A stretch of DNA of 9,600 nt from DATKKX01 sp035542775 (GTDB lineage: Bacteria; Planctomycetota; Phycisphaerae; UBA1845; UTPLA1): the NCBI GenBank assembly GCA_035542775.1, contig DATKKX010000060.1, positions 1 to 9,600 of the forward strand. Reading direction: 5' to 3'. The notes under the pieces were generated by a model, which did not search any database, was not told the DNA's origin, and worked only from the letters and a program-made list of their open reading frames with translations. Position 1 is the first letter of the stretch; the number at the start of each line of letters is the position of its first letter. Made by a program: the position numbers and the translations under genes. Shown here in pieces: positions 1-5,876 of the stretch.

Positions 1-217
1 TGCCCGAGGCATCAGCGTTTGCCACAGCGCGGCCTCCGTTGGTCGCCGCGGAGTGTGCCGCGGCGCTGGCGTTGCCGCAGGCCGTTGCGGTGGAAGAGCT
101 TGATCCGCCGTTGGTGGCCACGGAAGTGGCGATGACATCGCCGCCGTACAGAGGGCTCACGATTGCCGAAGTCGAAACGAACATGACGATGAGCGTGATG
201 GTCAGGAGCGGTTTCAT
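1..217 (-). CDS. Exported Gly/Ala/Ser/Asn-rich repeat protein, N-terminal part only
   Basis: An open frame starts with ATG at 217 and runs leftwards off the window without a stop, giving 72 residues. GAGGA lies 8 bases before the ATG, which supports this start. Residues 1 to about 24 look like a Sec signal peptide: MKP, then a hydrophobic stretch (LLTITLIVMFV), then small residues up to SPLYGG. The rest is low complexity, rich in Ala, Thr, Ser, Asn and Gly. The pentamer ATNGG occurs at residues 34-38 and again at 58-62, a spacing of 24, so a repeat unit of that length is possible. The one Cys (47) lies outside a lipobox. I infer an exported surface or structural protein; no family was recognised. 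The plus-strand frame over the same bases is a shadow. Confidence 0.6.
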   Translation of the reverse strand, partial: MKPLLTITLIVMFVSTSAIVSPLYGGDVIATSVATNGGSSSSTATACGNASAAAHSAATNGGRAVANADASG

Positions 218-632
218 GGTAGTCATCCTCACAAGACGGTTAACTGAACATTTCGCGAACATCGCGATTCGTCGACGGTCTAGACACCGGCAGAGCACGC
301 CAAGTTAGAGATGCCTCGCTTACACGTTACGCCCGTGGTTATAACGCGACACTGCGATGGTCCAGGCTCTACGGGCCGCAGCGCCCAGTGTTCTGGAGAT
401 GTGGTGTCGCAGCGAACCGTCCATCAAAGCGGCTCGTTGTATACGTGCTTTCCCACAGGCTGGAGTACGGACCTGAAACCACAAAGATGAGCCCGGAGCG
501 GGAAGGGCTTGGTGGCCATTGGCGCAGGCAGCCGGGCGTCAAGTCGGCGCGAGTGCCATGCCTGAGGGTCGATCAGACAGGCGGCATGCGGTGACGTTCG
601 ACGCATCGGGGAGTTGAGGGATGAACGATCCG
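218..632. other. Non-coding gap between the exported repeat protein and the hydrolase
   Basis: No frame here has a credible start site or protein-like composition. Two TCGCGA palindromes sit close together near 255-270. The palindrome GTTATAAC at 338-345 gives a -10-like TATAAC on both strands. On the minus strand it would lie about 115 bases upstream of the repeat-protein start, but I see no convincing -35 box. Confidence 0.5.
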
Positions 633-664
633 GCCCGGCCCTGTGCATCGTCACAGGGTCGGGC
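633..664 (-). terminator. Strong hairpin downstream of the hydrolase
   Basis: Bases 633-645 and 652-664 pair over 13 positions with one G-T pair, around a 6-base loop (CATCGT). The element lies about 50 bases past the hydrolase stop codon on the minus strand. No T-run follows, so it is not a classical intrinsic terminator. In a Rho-containing GC-rich genome it may act as an RNA 3' end or stabiliser. Confidence 0.45.
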
Positions 665-682
665 GGGAGTGATGAACGGATG

Positions 683-700
683 CGCGGGTTCAAACCCGCG
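683..700 (-). terminator. Short GC hairpin directly behind the hydrolase stop
   Basis: CGCGGGTT at 683-690 is the inverse of AACCCGCG at 693-700, leaving a stem of about 7 pairs with a 4-base loop. It begins about 13 bases after the hydrolase stop on the minus strand and precedes the larger hairpin at 633-664. No T-run follows. It is likely part of the transcript's 3' end. On the plus strand the centre reads GGTTCAAACC, like a tRNA T-arm, but no tRNA surrounds it. Confidence 0.4.
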
Positions 701-713
701 GTCCGAGCGATGA

Positions 714-1556
714 TCAACCCATGAACGCCAGCAGCTCGTCGTTGAACTTGCGGCGCTCCTCGATGAACAGGGCGTGGCCGCTGCGGTCGAAGCGGATCAG
801 CTTGGCATCCTTGATGCTTTTGGCCAGGCTCTCAGCGAAGCTGTACGGGCAGATTCGGTCGTCAGCGGCGTGCAGGATCAACGTCGGCACTCGGATCTTG
901 GGCACCTCCGGCCGCAGGTCGGTGTCGCGGAGGGCCTTGAGGCACTCGATCGTCGCCAGCGGTGAGGCTTTCATGGTCAGCCAATAAAGCCACGTGTTGA
1001 GGCCGGGGCTCAAGGAGTGTTCCGTTCGGCAGAAGATCTTGCCGAATTCCGTGAACATTTGCGAGCGATCGACGCGGGCGGCTTCGATGTACTTGTCCAC
1101 ATCGGCCTTTTGGAGACCATGCGGCCAATCGGGCCGGCGGGTGAAGAGCGGCGCAGCCGGGCCGAACATGGCCAAGTTGGCCACGCGGACACCGTCATGG
1201 CGGCTCATGTAGCGGATGGCGATGGCGGCTCCCATGGAATGGCCGCAGAGGGTGACCTCGCGGAGGTCGAGCTGGTCCATCACGCTCTTGATGTCGTCGG
1301 CGAAGACGTCGTAGTTGTAGGGTCCATAGGGTTTGTCGGATAAGCCGAAGCCACGCAGGGTAAGGGCGATGGGCCGATACCCATGGTCCACGAGATCCAT
1401 CATCTGGTACTCGTACATGTCGTTGCTCAGGGGCCAGCCGGGGATAAGCACGACTGGTCGGCCGTTGCCCCAGTCGCGCACGTGAAGGCGGACGTTGGGC
1501 GCGGCTTGGACATATTCGCCGCGCGTCTGCATACCGAGACCTTCCTGCGTAGCCAT
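714..1556 (-). CDS. Alpha/beta hydrolase, non-heme chloroperoxidase/esterase type
   Basis: The 280-residue product has the full layout of a single-domain alpha/beta hydrolase. The strand and oxyanion region PGWPLS is at residues 39-44, RGFGLSD at 68-74, and the nucleophile elbow GHSMG at 105-109 with Ser107. The acid is probably Asp233 (in HAADDRICP) and the base is His261 (in SGHALF), so the triad appears intact. The sequence resembles the cofactor-free haloperoxidase and arylesterase branch of this fold, which hydrolyses small esters, lactones or similar bonds; the true substrate cannot be read from sequence. There is no signal peptide, so a cytoplasmic location is likely. The ATG at 1556 is preceded by AGGAG at a good distance. 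The gene stands alone, with hairpins after the stop and a dyad and -10 box upstream. Confidence 0.9.
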   Translation of the reverse strand: MATQEGLGMQTRGEYVQAAPNVRLHVRDWGNGRPVVLIPGWPLSNDMYEYQMMDLVDHGYRPIALTLRGFGLSDKPYGPYNYDVFADDIKSVMDQLDLREVTLCGHSMGAAIAIRYMSRHDGVRVANLAMFGPAAPLFTRRPDWPHGLQKADVDKYIEAARVDRSQMFTEFGKIFCRTEHSLSPGLNTWLYWLTMKASPLATIECLKALRDTDLRPEVPKIRVPTLILHAADDRICPYSFAESLAKSIKDAKLIRFDRSGHALFIEERRKFNDELLAFMG

Positions 1557-1679
1557 GATGACTCTCCTGTATCTTGGGTGCTTGCCGAGGCTGAACGCCG
1601 AGCACCCTGGCCCGATTAACTTCGCTTCTTCCAGCCACGAGAGGATTGAGATGCGGCGTGGCGGTTCGGCGATGAAGGC

Positions 1680-1685
1680 AGTATA
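1680..1685 (-). promoter_or_regulatory. Candidate -10 box for the hydrolase gene
   Basis: The minus strand reads TATACT, matching 5 of 6 bases of the sigma-70 consensus in otherwise GC-rich DNA. It would give a leader of about 115 bases. No good -35 hexamer lies at the usual distance, which would suit an activator-dependent promoter. Confidence 0.35.
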
Positions 1686-1712
1686 AGCGGACAGGCCGGC
1701 GTAATCCAGATC

Positions 1713-1730
1713 AACTGCATCGGTGCAGTT
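1713..1730. promoter_or_regulatory. Perfect 7-bp dyad, candidate operator
   Basis: AACTGCA at 1713-1719 and TGCAGTT at 1724-1730 form a perfect inverted repeat with a 4-base centre (TCGG). On the minus strand it sits about 30 to 45 bases upstream of the candidate -10 box of the hydrolase gene, a typical site for a dimeric activator. The regulator itself is not in the window. It could also be a plain RNA hairpin. Confidence 0.4.
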
Positions 1731-2003
1731 TGTCTTGCGCGGCCATCACAAGATCGTTGGGCACGCCGGCCCGGGCAAATGCATTGACTTCGCGATTGCC
1801 CCGATCCTCTTTCCACACCAAGGAAATGAGCACGACGGAAGTAAGAACGGAAACGCCGGGATATGAAGCGGCGGCGGTGTGGGGCTTAATGATTGTGTGT
1901 AGACGGTTCTTTCGGCCCGACCAGACCCAGGCCTTCAGCAATGGCCGACTCACCGAGGCCGACCTGCCCACACGTGTCTCAAGGTTCGCTCGTGCCTCTT
2001 CAA

Positions 2004-2094
2004 CGGAGAGGGGGGGATTCGAACCCCCGGTACGGGTATAAGCCCGTACAACGGTTTAGCAAACCGTCGCTTTAAGCCACTCAGCCACCTCTCC
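2004..2094 (-). tRNA. tRNA-Ser, anticodon GCU
   Basis: A complete class II tRNA reads from 2094 down to 2004. The acceptor stem is GGAGAGG (2088-2094) paired with CCTCTCC (2005-2011). The D-arm region contains GGCTGAGTGG. The anticodon loop is TTGCTAA, with anticodon GCT at 2058-2060 closed by ACGGT/ACCGT. A long variable arm (GTACGGG paired with CCCGTAC) marks it as serine type. The T-arm is GGGGG-TTCGAAT-CCCCC. The discriminator base at 2004 is G, as expected for serine tRNAs. CCA is not encoded. It would read AGC and AGU codons. Confidence 0.97.
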
Positions 2095-2451
2095 CGGTGG
2101 TCCTGGGGCGGAACGATGGCTTCATCCCGTTTCGCCCGATGTATTGGCGGCGTGGGAGCCCACCGGACTGCCCACGCCTATGTACCTGACGTGCCCACCA
2201 TACCCCGGCACTGCGGATCGTGCAAGAGCGACCTCGTCGCGGATGGCCGGCCGGTCTGGAATCGCCCTGGAAGGGATTTCAGGAGGGTTTGAAGCGGCCG
2301 CAGGCCTCCGGTGCGTGTCATCCCACGCCCGTTGGCCGCCTGGGGGGGCAGCGGCGCCAGCCAGCCGTCCACTCTGACACTCTGGCTTGGGTCATGGGCC
2401 CACCGGCCCTGGCCACGGATCGCATGTGGAGCCGTCAGGACAGGCATGCGT
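2095..2451. other. Gap between tRNA-Ser and the heat shock gene
   Basis: I see no gene in this GC-rich stretch. The frames present on both strands (2144-2377 plus, 2178-2447 minus) look like chance, being rich in Arg, Pro and Gly with no ribosome binding site. It must hold the tRNA promoter, but no clear box was recognised. Confidence 0.5.
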
Positions 2452-2457
2452 TATAAT
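2452..2457 (+). promoter_or_regulatory. Perfect -10 box of the hsp20 promoter
   Basis: TATAAT lies 58 bases before the heat shock gene ATG, predicting a start of transcription near 2463-2465 and a leader of about 50 bases. The -35 region is weak. It does not resemble the E. coli sigma-32 pattern, and no CIRCE element (the HrcA operator) is present. Confidence 0.6.
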
Positions 2458-2465
2458 AGGAGCAG

Positions 2466-2485
2466 TGCGTGCGCGGACGCACGCA
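2466..2485 (+). promoter_or_regulatory. Perfect 8-bp hairpin at the start of the hsp20 leader
   Basis: TGCGTGCG (2466-2473) and CGCACGCA (2478-2485) pair perfectly around the tetraloop CGGA. It falls at or just after the predicted transcription start and well before the AGGAGG at 2503-2508, so it does not itself hide the ribosome binding site. It could be a stabilising 5' stem or an operator. Confidence 0.5.
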
Positions 2486-2515
2486 TACACCAGTCCAAGA
2501 TCAGGAGGCTGCACC

Positions 2516-2974
2516 ATGCCAGATGTTTCCTTCCCGCGTGGGATTCCGTTTTCCCTGCAAGACCTCCGAAGCGAGTTTGACCGCATGCTCGACCGCGTCT
2601 GGCACGTCGGGTTGAGTACCGCTCCGCTCGACGGGCATGACTGGGCGCCGTGCATCGACGTCATCGACGAGAACTCCTGCTACGTTGTGCGAGTCGAGGT
2701 GCCGGGCATGACGGCCAATGATGTGGAGGTCTCGATCCTCGACAAAACCCTGACGGTGAAGGGTGTCAAACCCACCGGGGACAAGCCCGAGACCCCACGA
2801 CGGTTTTTGCGCAAGGAATGCCGCTACGGGCTCTTCTGCCGCAGCTATGAGTTACCGGCGCCGGTGGACAGCGATGGTGTCAAGGCGGCCTGCAAGCACG
2901 GCGTGCTGGAGGTCACTGTCCCCAAACGACCGGAGGCGCAAGGGCACGCCGTCAAGGTTGAGTCACAGGAGTAG
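2516..2974 (+). CDS. Small heat shock protein, Hsp20/alpha-crystallin family
   Basis: The 152-residue protein is an ATP-independent holdase that binds unfolding proteins as large oligomers in the cytoplasm. The start at 2516 is fixed by a perfect AGGAGG 7 bases upstream; the frame is open further upstream, but that part does not look like protein. Residues 1-42 are the variable N-terminal arm. The alpha-crystallin domain covers about 43-137, with VEVPGM at 60-65, YGLFCRSYELP at 104-114 and the family hallmark GVLEVTVPK at 129-137. The C-terminal anchor motif (I/V-x-I/V) is present as VKV at 146-148. Length and layout are normal for class A bacterial Hsp20. It is transcribed alone and converges on the small basic gene, with stop codons 23 bases apart. 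Confidence 0.95.
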   Translation: MPDVSFPRGIPFSLQDLRSEFDRMLDRVWHVGLSTAPLDGHDWAPCIDVIDENSCYVVRVEVPGMTANDVEVSILDKTLTVKGVKPTGDKPETPRRFLRKECRYGLFCRSYELPAPVDSDGVKAACKHGVLEVTVPKRPEAQGHAVKVESQE

Positions 2975-2997
2975 GCGTCGGCCAGCCGCGGGTGAGG

Positions 2998-3099
2998 TCA
3001 GGTGGAGGCCCCTTTGGCTTTTCGGGCCTTGGCCTTGGCTCTGATTCTCGCCACTCGCTTCTTGTGTTTGAGGCGGGCCAGCTTTGCCTTCTTGTACAT
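2998..3099 (-). CDS. 33-residue, highly basic small protein
   Basis: A short frame starts with ATG at 3099 and ends with TGA at 2998-3000. AAGGA lies 8 bases before this ATG. An in-frame ATG at 3108 would add three residues but overlaps that Shine-Dalgarno, so 3099 is preferred. The protein begins MYKKAKLARLKHKKRVAR and ends KGAST. About half the residues are Lys or Arg, with one His and no acidic residue, mixed with Ala so that a continuous amphipathic helix is plausible. This composition is like that of the smallest ribosome-bound or RNA-bound proteins, which is an inference; I do not recognise the family. The composition and ribosome binding site argue against a chance frame. It converges on hsp20 and diverges from the acylphosphatase gene. 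Confidence 0.7.
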   Translation of the reverse strand: MYKKAKLARLKHKKRVARIRAKAKARKAKGAST

Positions 3100-3204
3100 A
3101 GCAGCCATCCTTGTCTATTTATCTGCTGATGCTGGTACTGCAAAGCGGATAGAGTAAGATGAGCGCCCCGGCGTGGCAAGGGCGGAGGAGATCGCCGCCG
3201 GCTG

Positions 3205-3233
3205 TTGTGCTACTCGGCCGTTTCGGCTATCAT
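3205..3233 (+). promoter_or_regulatory. Candidate sigma-70 promoter for acylphosphatase (and perhaps rho)
   Basis: TTGTGC (3205-3210) and TATCAT (3228-3233) are separated by 17 bases. The -10 box matches 5 of 6 consensus bases and the -35 box matches the important TTG. Transcription would start near 3240, leaving a leader of about 38 bases. Confidence 0.45.
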
Positions 3234-3277
3234 GTTAATTGTGGTGGCTGCCCCCGGTGACGTCCAGTCGGGTGCAT

Positions 3278-3547
3278 ATGATCCGCCGAACCGTTCTTTT
3301 TTCCGGGCGAGTCCAAGGCGTGGGTTTTCGCTACACGGCCTGGCACGTGGCCAAGCGCTTTGAAGTGGCGGGTTACGTAAGAAACCTGCCGGACGGCCGC
3401 GTGGAAGCAGTGGTCGAAGGCGAGGAGGAGGAAATCGCCCGGTTCATCGACGCGGTGTCTGAGGAGATGTCCCCCGAGATTCGAGATGTGAAGTCCCAGG
3501 ACGCACCGGGAACCGGCGAGTTCAGTCGGTTTGAGATTCGGTTCTGA
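3278..3547 (+). CDS. acyP: Acylphosphatase
   Basis: The 89-residue protein fits the usual length of about 90 for this family, which hydrolyses carboxyl-phosphate bonds of acyl phosphates in the cytoplasm. The first signature, GRVQGVGFR at residues 10-18, forms the phosphate-binding loop with catalytic Arg18. The second, GYVRNLPDGRVE at 32-43, carries catalytic Asn36. The end, FSRFEIRF, is typical of the last strand. The ATG at 3278 was chosen because homology begins right there with IRRTVLFSG; the frame is open further upstream to 3239, but that part has no family resemblance. No strong Shine-Dalgarno is seen before 3278. The gene lies 118 bases upstream of rho on the same strand and may share its transcript. 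Confidence 0.93.
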   Translation: MIRRTVLFSGRVQGVGFRYTAWHVAKRFEVAGYVRNLPDGRVEAVVEGEEEEIARFIDAVSEEMSPEIRDVKSQDAPGTGEFSRFEIRF

Positions 3548-3615
3548 TCCTCGCAGGGGCAAGTGCATTTTGGGTACGCTGCCGGAGCGAGGCGCGGCAA
3601 CCCAGCAATTCGATC

Positions 3616-3655
3616 CCTCCGTGCGCCAATGGAGGCTCCGCCTGAATGAACGGAG
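3616..3655 (+). promoter_or_regulatory. Tandem hairpins in the rho leader, the second covering the ribosome binding site
   Basis: CCTCC (3616-3620) can pair with GGAGG (3631-3635), and CTCCG (3636-3640) can pair with CGGAG (3651-3655). The last segment contains GGAG, the only Shine-Dalgarno-like sequence before the rho ATG at 3666. CTCCG at 3617-3621 could also reach CGGAG. Rho genes are known to be autoregulated, mainly by transcription attenuation in E. coli; whether this fold takes part is inference. Confidence 0.3.
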
Positions 3656-3665
3656 CGATTGTCGT

Positions 3666-4814
3666 ATGAGTGATTCGTCCAACGTCGTGACCGGTACGCT
3701 GGAATACAACCAGAATGCAGCCAGCTATCTGCGTGATTCGCAGCGCAACTACGCGATCCTCCCGAGCGATCCGCAGGTGCCGCGCGATCTGATCGGCAAG
3801 TTCCACCTGCGCGGCGGCGAAACCATCACCGGCGTCCGCGGCAACAGCAGGAAGGCGAGGGGGCAACCGTCGATTGTCGAGATCACCTCCATCGGCGGAA
3901 TCAGCCCAGGCGCCTACTCGGCGGTGAAGCCGTTTGATGACCTGGTGGTGGTCCATCCCGTGGAGAGACTGAAGTTCGAGACGCCCGGCGGCCCGCCTTC
4001 CACACGGATCGTGGACCTGCTCACGCCGATCGGCAAGGGCCAGCGCGGCCTGATCGTCGCCCCGCCCCGCACCGGCAAGACGGTGCTGCTGCGGCAGCTT
4101 GCCGAGGGCATCACCGCCAACCATCCCGAGATCTTCCTGATGATGCTGCTCATCGACGAGCGACCCGAGGAAGTCACCGAGATGCGCCGGCTGGTCTGTC
4201 GCAACGGCTCCGGCTGGCAGCACGACGCTCCCGAGGTGGTCTATTCCAGCAACGACAAGGACGCCAAGAGCCACACCCGCATCGCCGGGCTGATGATCGA
4301 GAAGGCCAAACGCCACCTGGAGCTGGGCGAGGATGTGCTGATCCTGCTGGATTCGCTCACCCGGCTGGGCCGAGCTTTCAACCACATCGTCGGATCAAGC
4401 GGCCGCACCATGACCGGCGGGCTGGACATCCGCGCCCTGGAGCATCCCAAGCAGATGTTCGGCGCTGCCCGCAAGATCGAGAACGCCGGCAGCCTGACCA
4501 TCATCGCCTCGGTGCTGATCGAGACCGGCAGCCGCATGGATGACTTCATCTTTCAGGAATTCAAGGGCACTGGCAACATGGAACTGGTCCTTTCGCGGGA
4601 ACTGGCCGACCGCCGCATCTGGCCGGCGATGAACCTGGCCGAATCCGGCACTCGCAAGGAAGAGCTCTTGCTGGGCCCCGACGCCACGGAGAAAATGGCT
4701 CGCCTGCGCCGCCGCCTGCTGAGCATGCCGCCGATTGGCCAGATGCAATCGATGCTCGACGAGCTGGCGAAGTTCCCGAGCAATGAAGCGTTTCTGGCGG
4801 GGATGGCGAAATAA
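3666..4814 (+). CDS. rho: Transcription termination factor Rho
   Basis: The 382-residue product is the hexameric RNA helicase that ends transcription. Its ATPase core is complete: Walker A APPRTGKT at 132-139 (Lys138), the conserved DERPEEVTEM at 164-173, Walker B VLILLDSLTRL at 224-234, a Q-loop region around 250-262, the R-loop KGTGN at 300-304 and a likely arginine finger Arg317 in DRRIWP. The N-terminus is odd. E. coli Rho has 419 residues, and its helical bundle (about residues 1-47) is missing here. In the RNA-binding OB fold, E. coli GFGFLR reads AASYLR here (18-23), and the E. coli Tyr80 position appears to be Gln37. About 10 residues (near CRNGSGWQHD, 178-187) are inserted before the Walker B strand. 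The start at 3666 has GGAG 10 bases upstream; the open frame continues back to 3531 without resembling Rho. Confidence 0.97.
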   Translation: MSDSSNVVTGTLEYNQNAASYLRDSQRNYAILPSDPQVPRDLIGKFHLRGGETITGVRGNSRKARGQPSIVEITSIGGISPGAYSAVKPFDDLVVVHPVERLKFETPGGPPSTRIVDLLTPIGKGQRGLIVAPPRTGKTVLLRQLAEGITANHPEIFLMMLLIDERPEEVTEMRRLVCRNGSGWQHDAPEVVYSSNDKDAKSHTRIAGLMIEKAKRHLELGEDVLILLDSLTRLGRAFNHIVGSSGRTMTGGLDIRALEHPKQMFGAARKIENAGSLTIIASVLIETGSRMDDFIFQEFKGTGNMELVLSRELADRRIWPAMNLAESGTRKEELLLGPDATEKMARLRRRLLSMPPIGQMQSMLDELAKFPSNEAFLAGMAK

Positions 4815-4845
4815 GGGGGCTGCCGGTGCGGTTTTGGTGGGGCTA

Positions 4846-4860
4846 TCCGGCGAAGCCGGG
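4846..4860. terminator. Short GC hairpin between convergent rho and glycosyltransferase genes
   Basis: CCGGC (4847-4851) and GCCGG (4855-4859) pair around the loop GAA, with one more possible G-T pair. It is the only clear fold in the 114 bases between two convergent stop codons. No T-run follows on either strand, so terminator function is weakly supported. Confidence 0.25.
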
Positions 4861-4928
4861 ACAGGCACTTCGGGATGGTCTTTCTGCTTGGCGTTCCTCG
4901 CCTTCGGTGGAAGCCGGTCCAGGTCTCG

Positions 4929-5876
4929 TCAGCCGCTCCATGTTCCTTTTGGCACGGCGTCGGCCACCTCTTCAATCCAGGGCCACGCGCCGAGCGGGCC
5001 TGGGCCGATGATGACTGCATGCCTGGCCATCGGTCCCCATACCTTGGGATTGGTAGGGCCGAAGATCGCCACCGTGGGTGTTCCGATTGCCGCCGCAAGA
5101 TGGGACATACCGCTGTCGTTGCCGACGAAGAGATTCGCGGCCGCGATCAAATCAGCGGCGTCCGGCAAAGAGCACCCGACTATCATGGGGGCGGCTCCAC
5201 GAAGCGATGCGGTCTCGCTTGCGGTGAAGCGCTCTGTCTCGACCGGGCCGAGCAGGAAGGTGACACCCCAGCCACGAGTCTGGAGGATCATCGCCAGCCC
5301 AGCGAAATGGGTCGGTGGCCAGCATTTTTGACGCGAACCGCTACCCGGGTGAAGGACCGCCAGGCCAAGGTTGGCTGAGTTTGTCGTTGCGAGCAGCCGG
5401 TGACGAGCCTGGTCGCGCCGCTCTTCTGAGAGTCGGATCAAGGGCGGTCCGGGGACGGCGTGGATTCCCGCCGCTTGAAGGTCAGCCAGCCATTGGTCGC
5501 TGATGTGGCCGGTCCAGTCGGAGCGAGGGCGTGGGTCAAAGGCTATGACCTTGGGAATGCCGGCCTCCCGCAGCTTGGTCGTCACGACGCCGCGGGGACC
5601 GCCAAGCATGTCCACGGCCAGATCGAAGCGGCGAAGTATCTCCAGGACGGGCGCGGGGATGGGCGGTTCGGCGGAAAAAAGCGAGTGGTAGCCGCCCTGA
5701 TTGATGTCGATGACGGCATCAACGCCGCCGCCCGGGACCGCGATCGTGGCAATCTCGGGTTTGCCAAGGACAGTGACCTTGCCGGCGCCTGTCTCGCGCA
5801 GTGCCGCGACAATCCGCAGACTCATAACGAAGTCACCGACCGCGCCACCGTGGATGAGGAGGGCGTCGTCCATCAT
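4929..5876 (-). CDS. Glycosyltransferase family 9, heptosyltransferase-like
   Basis: The 315-residue protein resembles the WaaC/WaaF (ADP-heptose:LPS heptosyltransferase) family, which moves a sugar from a nucleotide donor onto an envelope glycolipid at the inner face of the cytoplasmic membrane. The N-terminal ALLIHGGAVGDFVMSLR (residues 5-21) matches the family's acceptor-side loop with its GxxGD pattern (Asp15). The donor-side signature is GNDSGMSHLAA at 252-262, followed by GTPTVAIFGPTNP, with Asp254 and His259 at the expected places. HPGSGS lies mid-protein, at the usual inter-domain position. The start at 5876 overlaps the stop of the DUF4159 gene as ATGA, which implies translational coupling; a second ATG directly follows at 5873. 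Upstream frame extension to 6494 is antisense-like noise over the DUF4159 gene. Whether the sugar is heptose is unknown. Confidence 0.9.
   Translation of the reverse strand: MMDDALLIHGGAVGDFVMSLRIVAALRETGAGKVTVLGKPEIATIAVPGGGVDAVIDINQGGYHSLFSAEPPIPAPVLEILRRFDLAVDMLGGPRGVVTTKLREAGIPKVIAFDPRPRSDWTGHISDQWLADLQAAGIHAVPGPPLIRLSEERRDQARHRLLATTNSANLGLAVLHPGSGSRQKCWPPTHFAGLAMILQTRGWGVTFLLGPVETERFTASETASLRGAAPMIVGCSLPDAADLIAAANLFVGNDSGMSHLAAAIGTPTVAIFGPTNPKVWGPMARHAVIIGPGPLGAWPWIEEVADAVPKGTWSG

Larger units (their letters stand above)
1557..2003. other. Gap between hydrolase and tRNA-Ser
   Basis: Apart from the hydrolase ribosome binding site, the -10 box at 1680-1685 and the dyad at 1713-1730, I see no feature here. 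Short frames on both strands (for example 1711-1971 minus) lack a ribosome binding site and protein-like composition. Confidence 0.5.

Noticed and set aside
39..308. 89-codon plus-strand frame
   Set aside because: It lies antisense to the exported repeat protein, has no ribosome binding site, and its Ala/Val-rich start is the mirror of the repeat region.
681..715. tRNA T-arm-like GGTTCAAACC on the plus strand
   Set aside because: No acceptor stem, anticodon arm or D-arm can be built upstream; the element is better read as a hairpin behind the hydrolase stop.
1195..1638. 147-codon minus-strand frame overlapping the hydrolase start
   Set aside because: Arg/Pro-rich shadow in another frame of the hydrolase gene, with no ribosome binding site.
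1730..2075. Plus-strand frames running through the tRNA
   Set aside because: They are antisense to tRNA-Ser and have no homology or start signals; the residues over the tRNA are an artefact.
2387..2515. 43-codon N-terminal extension of the Hsp20 frame
   Set aside because: It spans the promoter and leader hairpin, while a perfect AGGAGG sits 7 bases before the ATG at 2516.
3522..4385. 287-codon minus-strand frame antisense to rho
   Set aside because: Mirror of the highly biased rho codons; rich in His, Gln and Asp with no recognisable fold.
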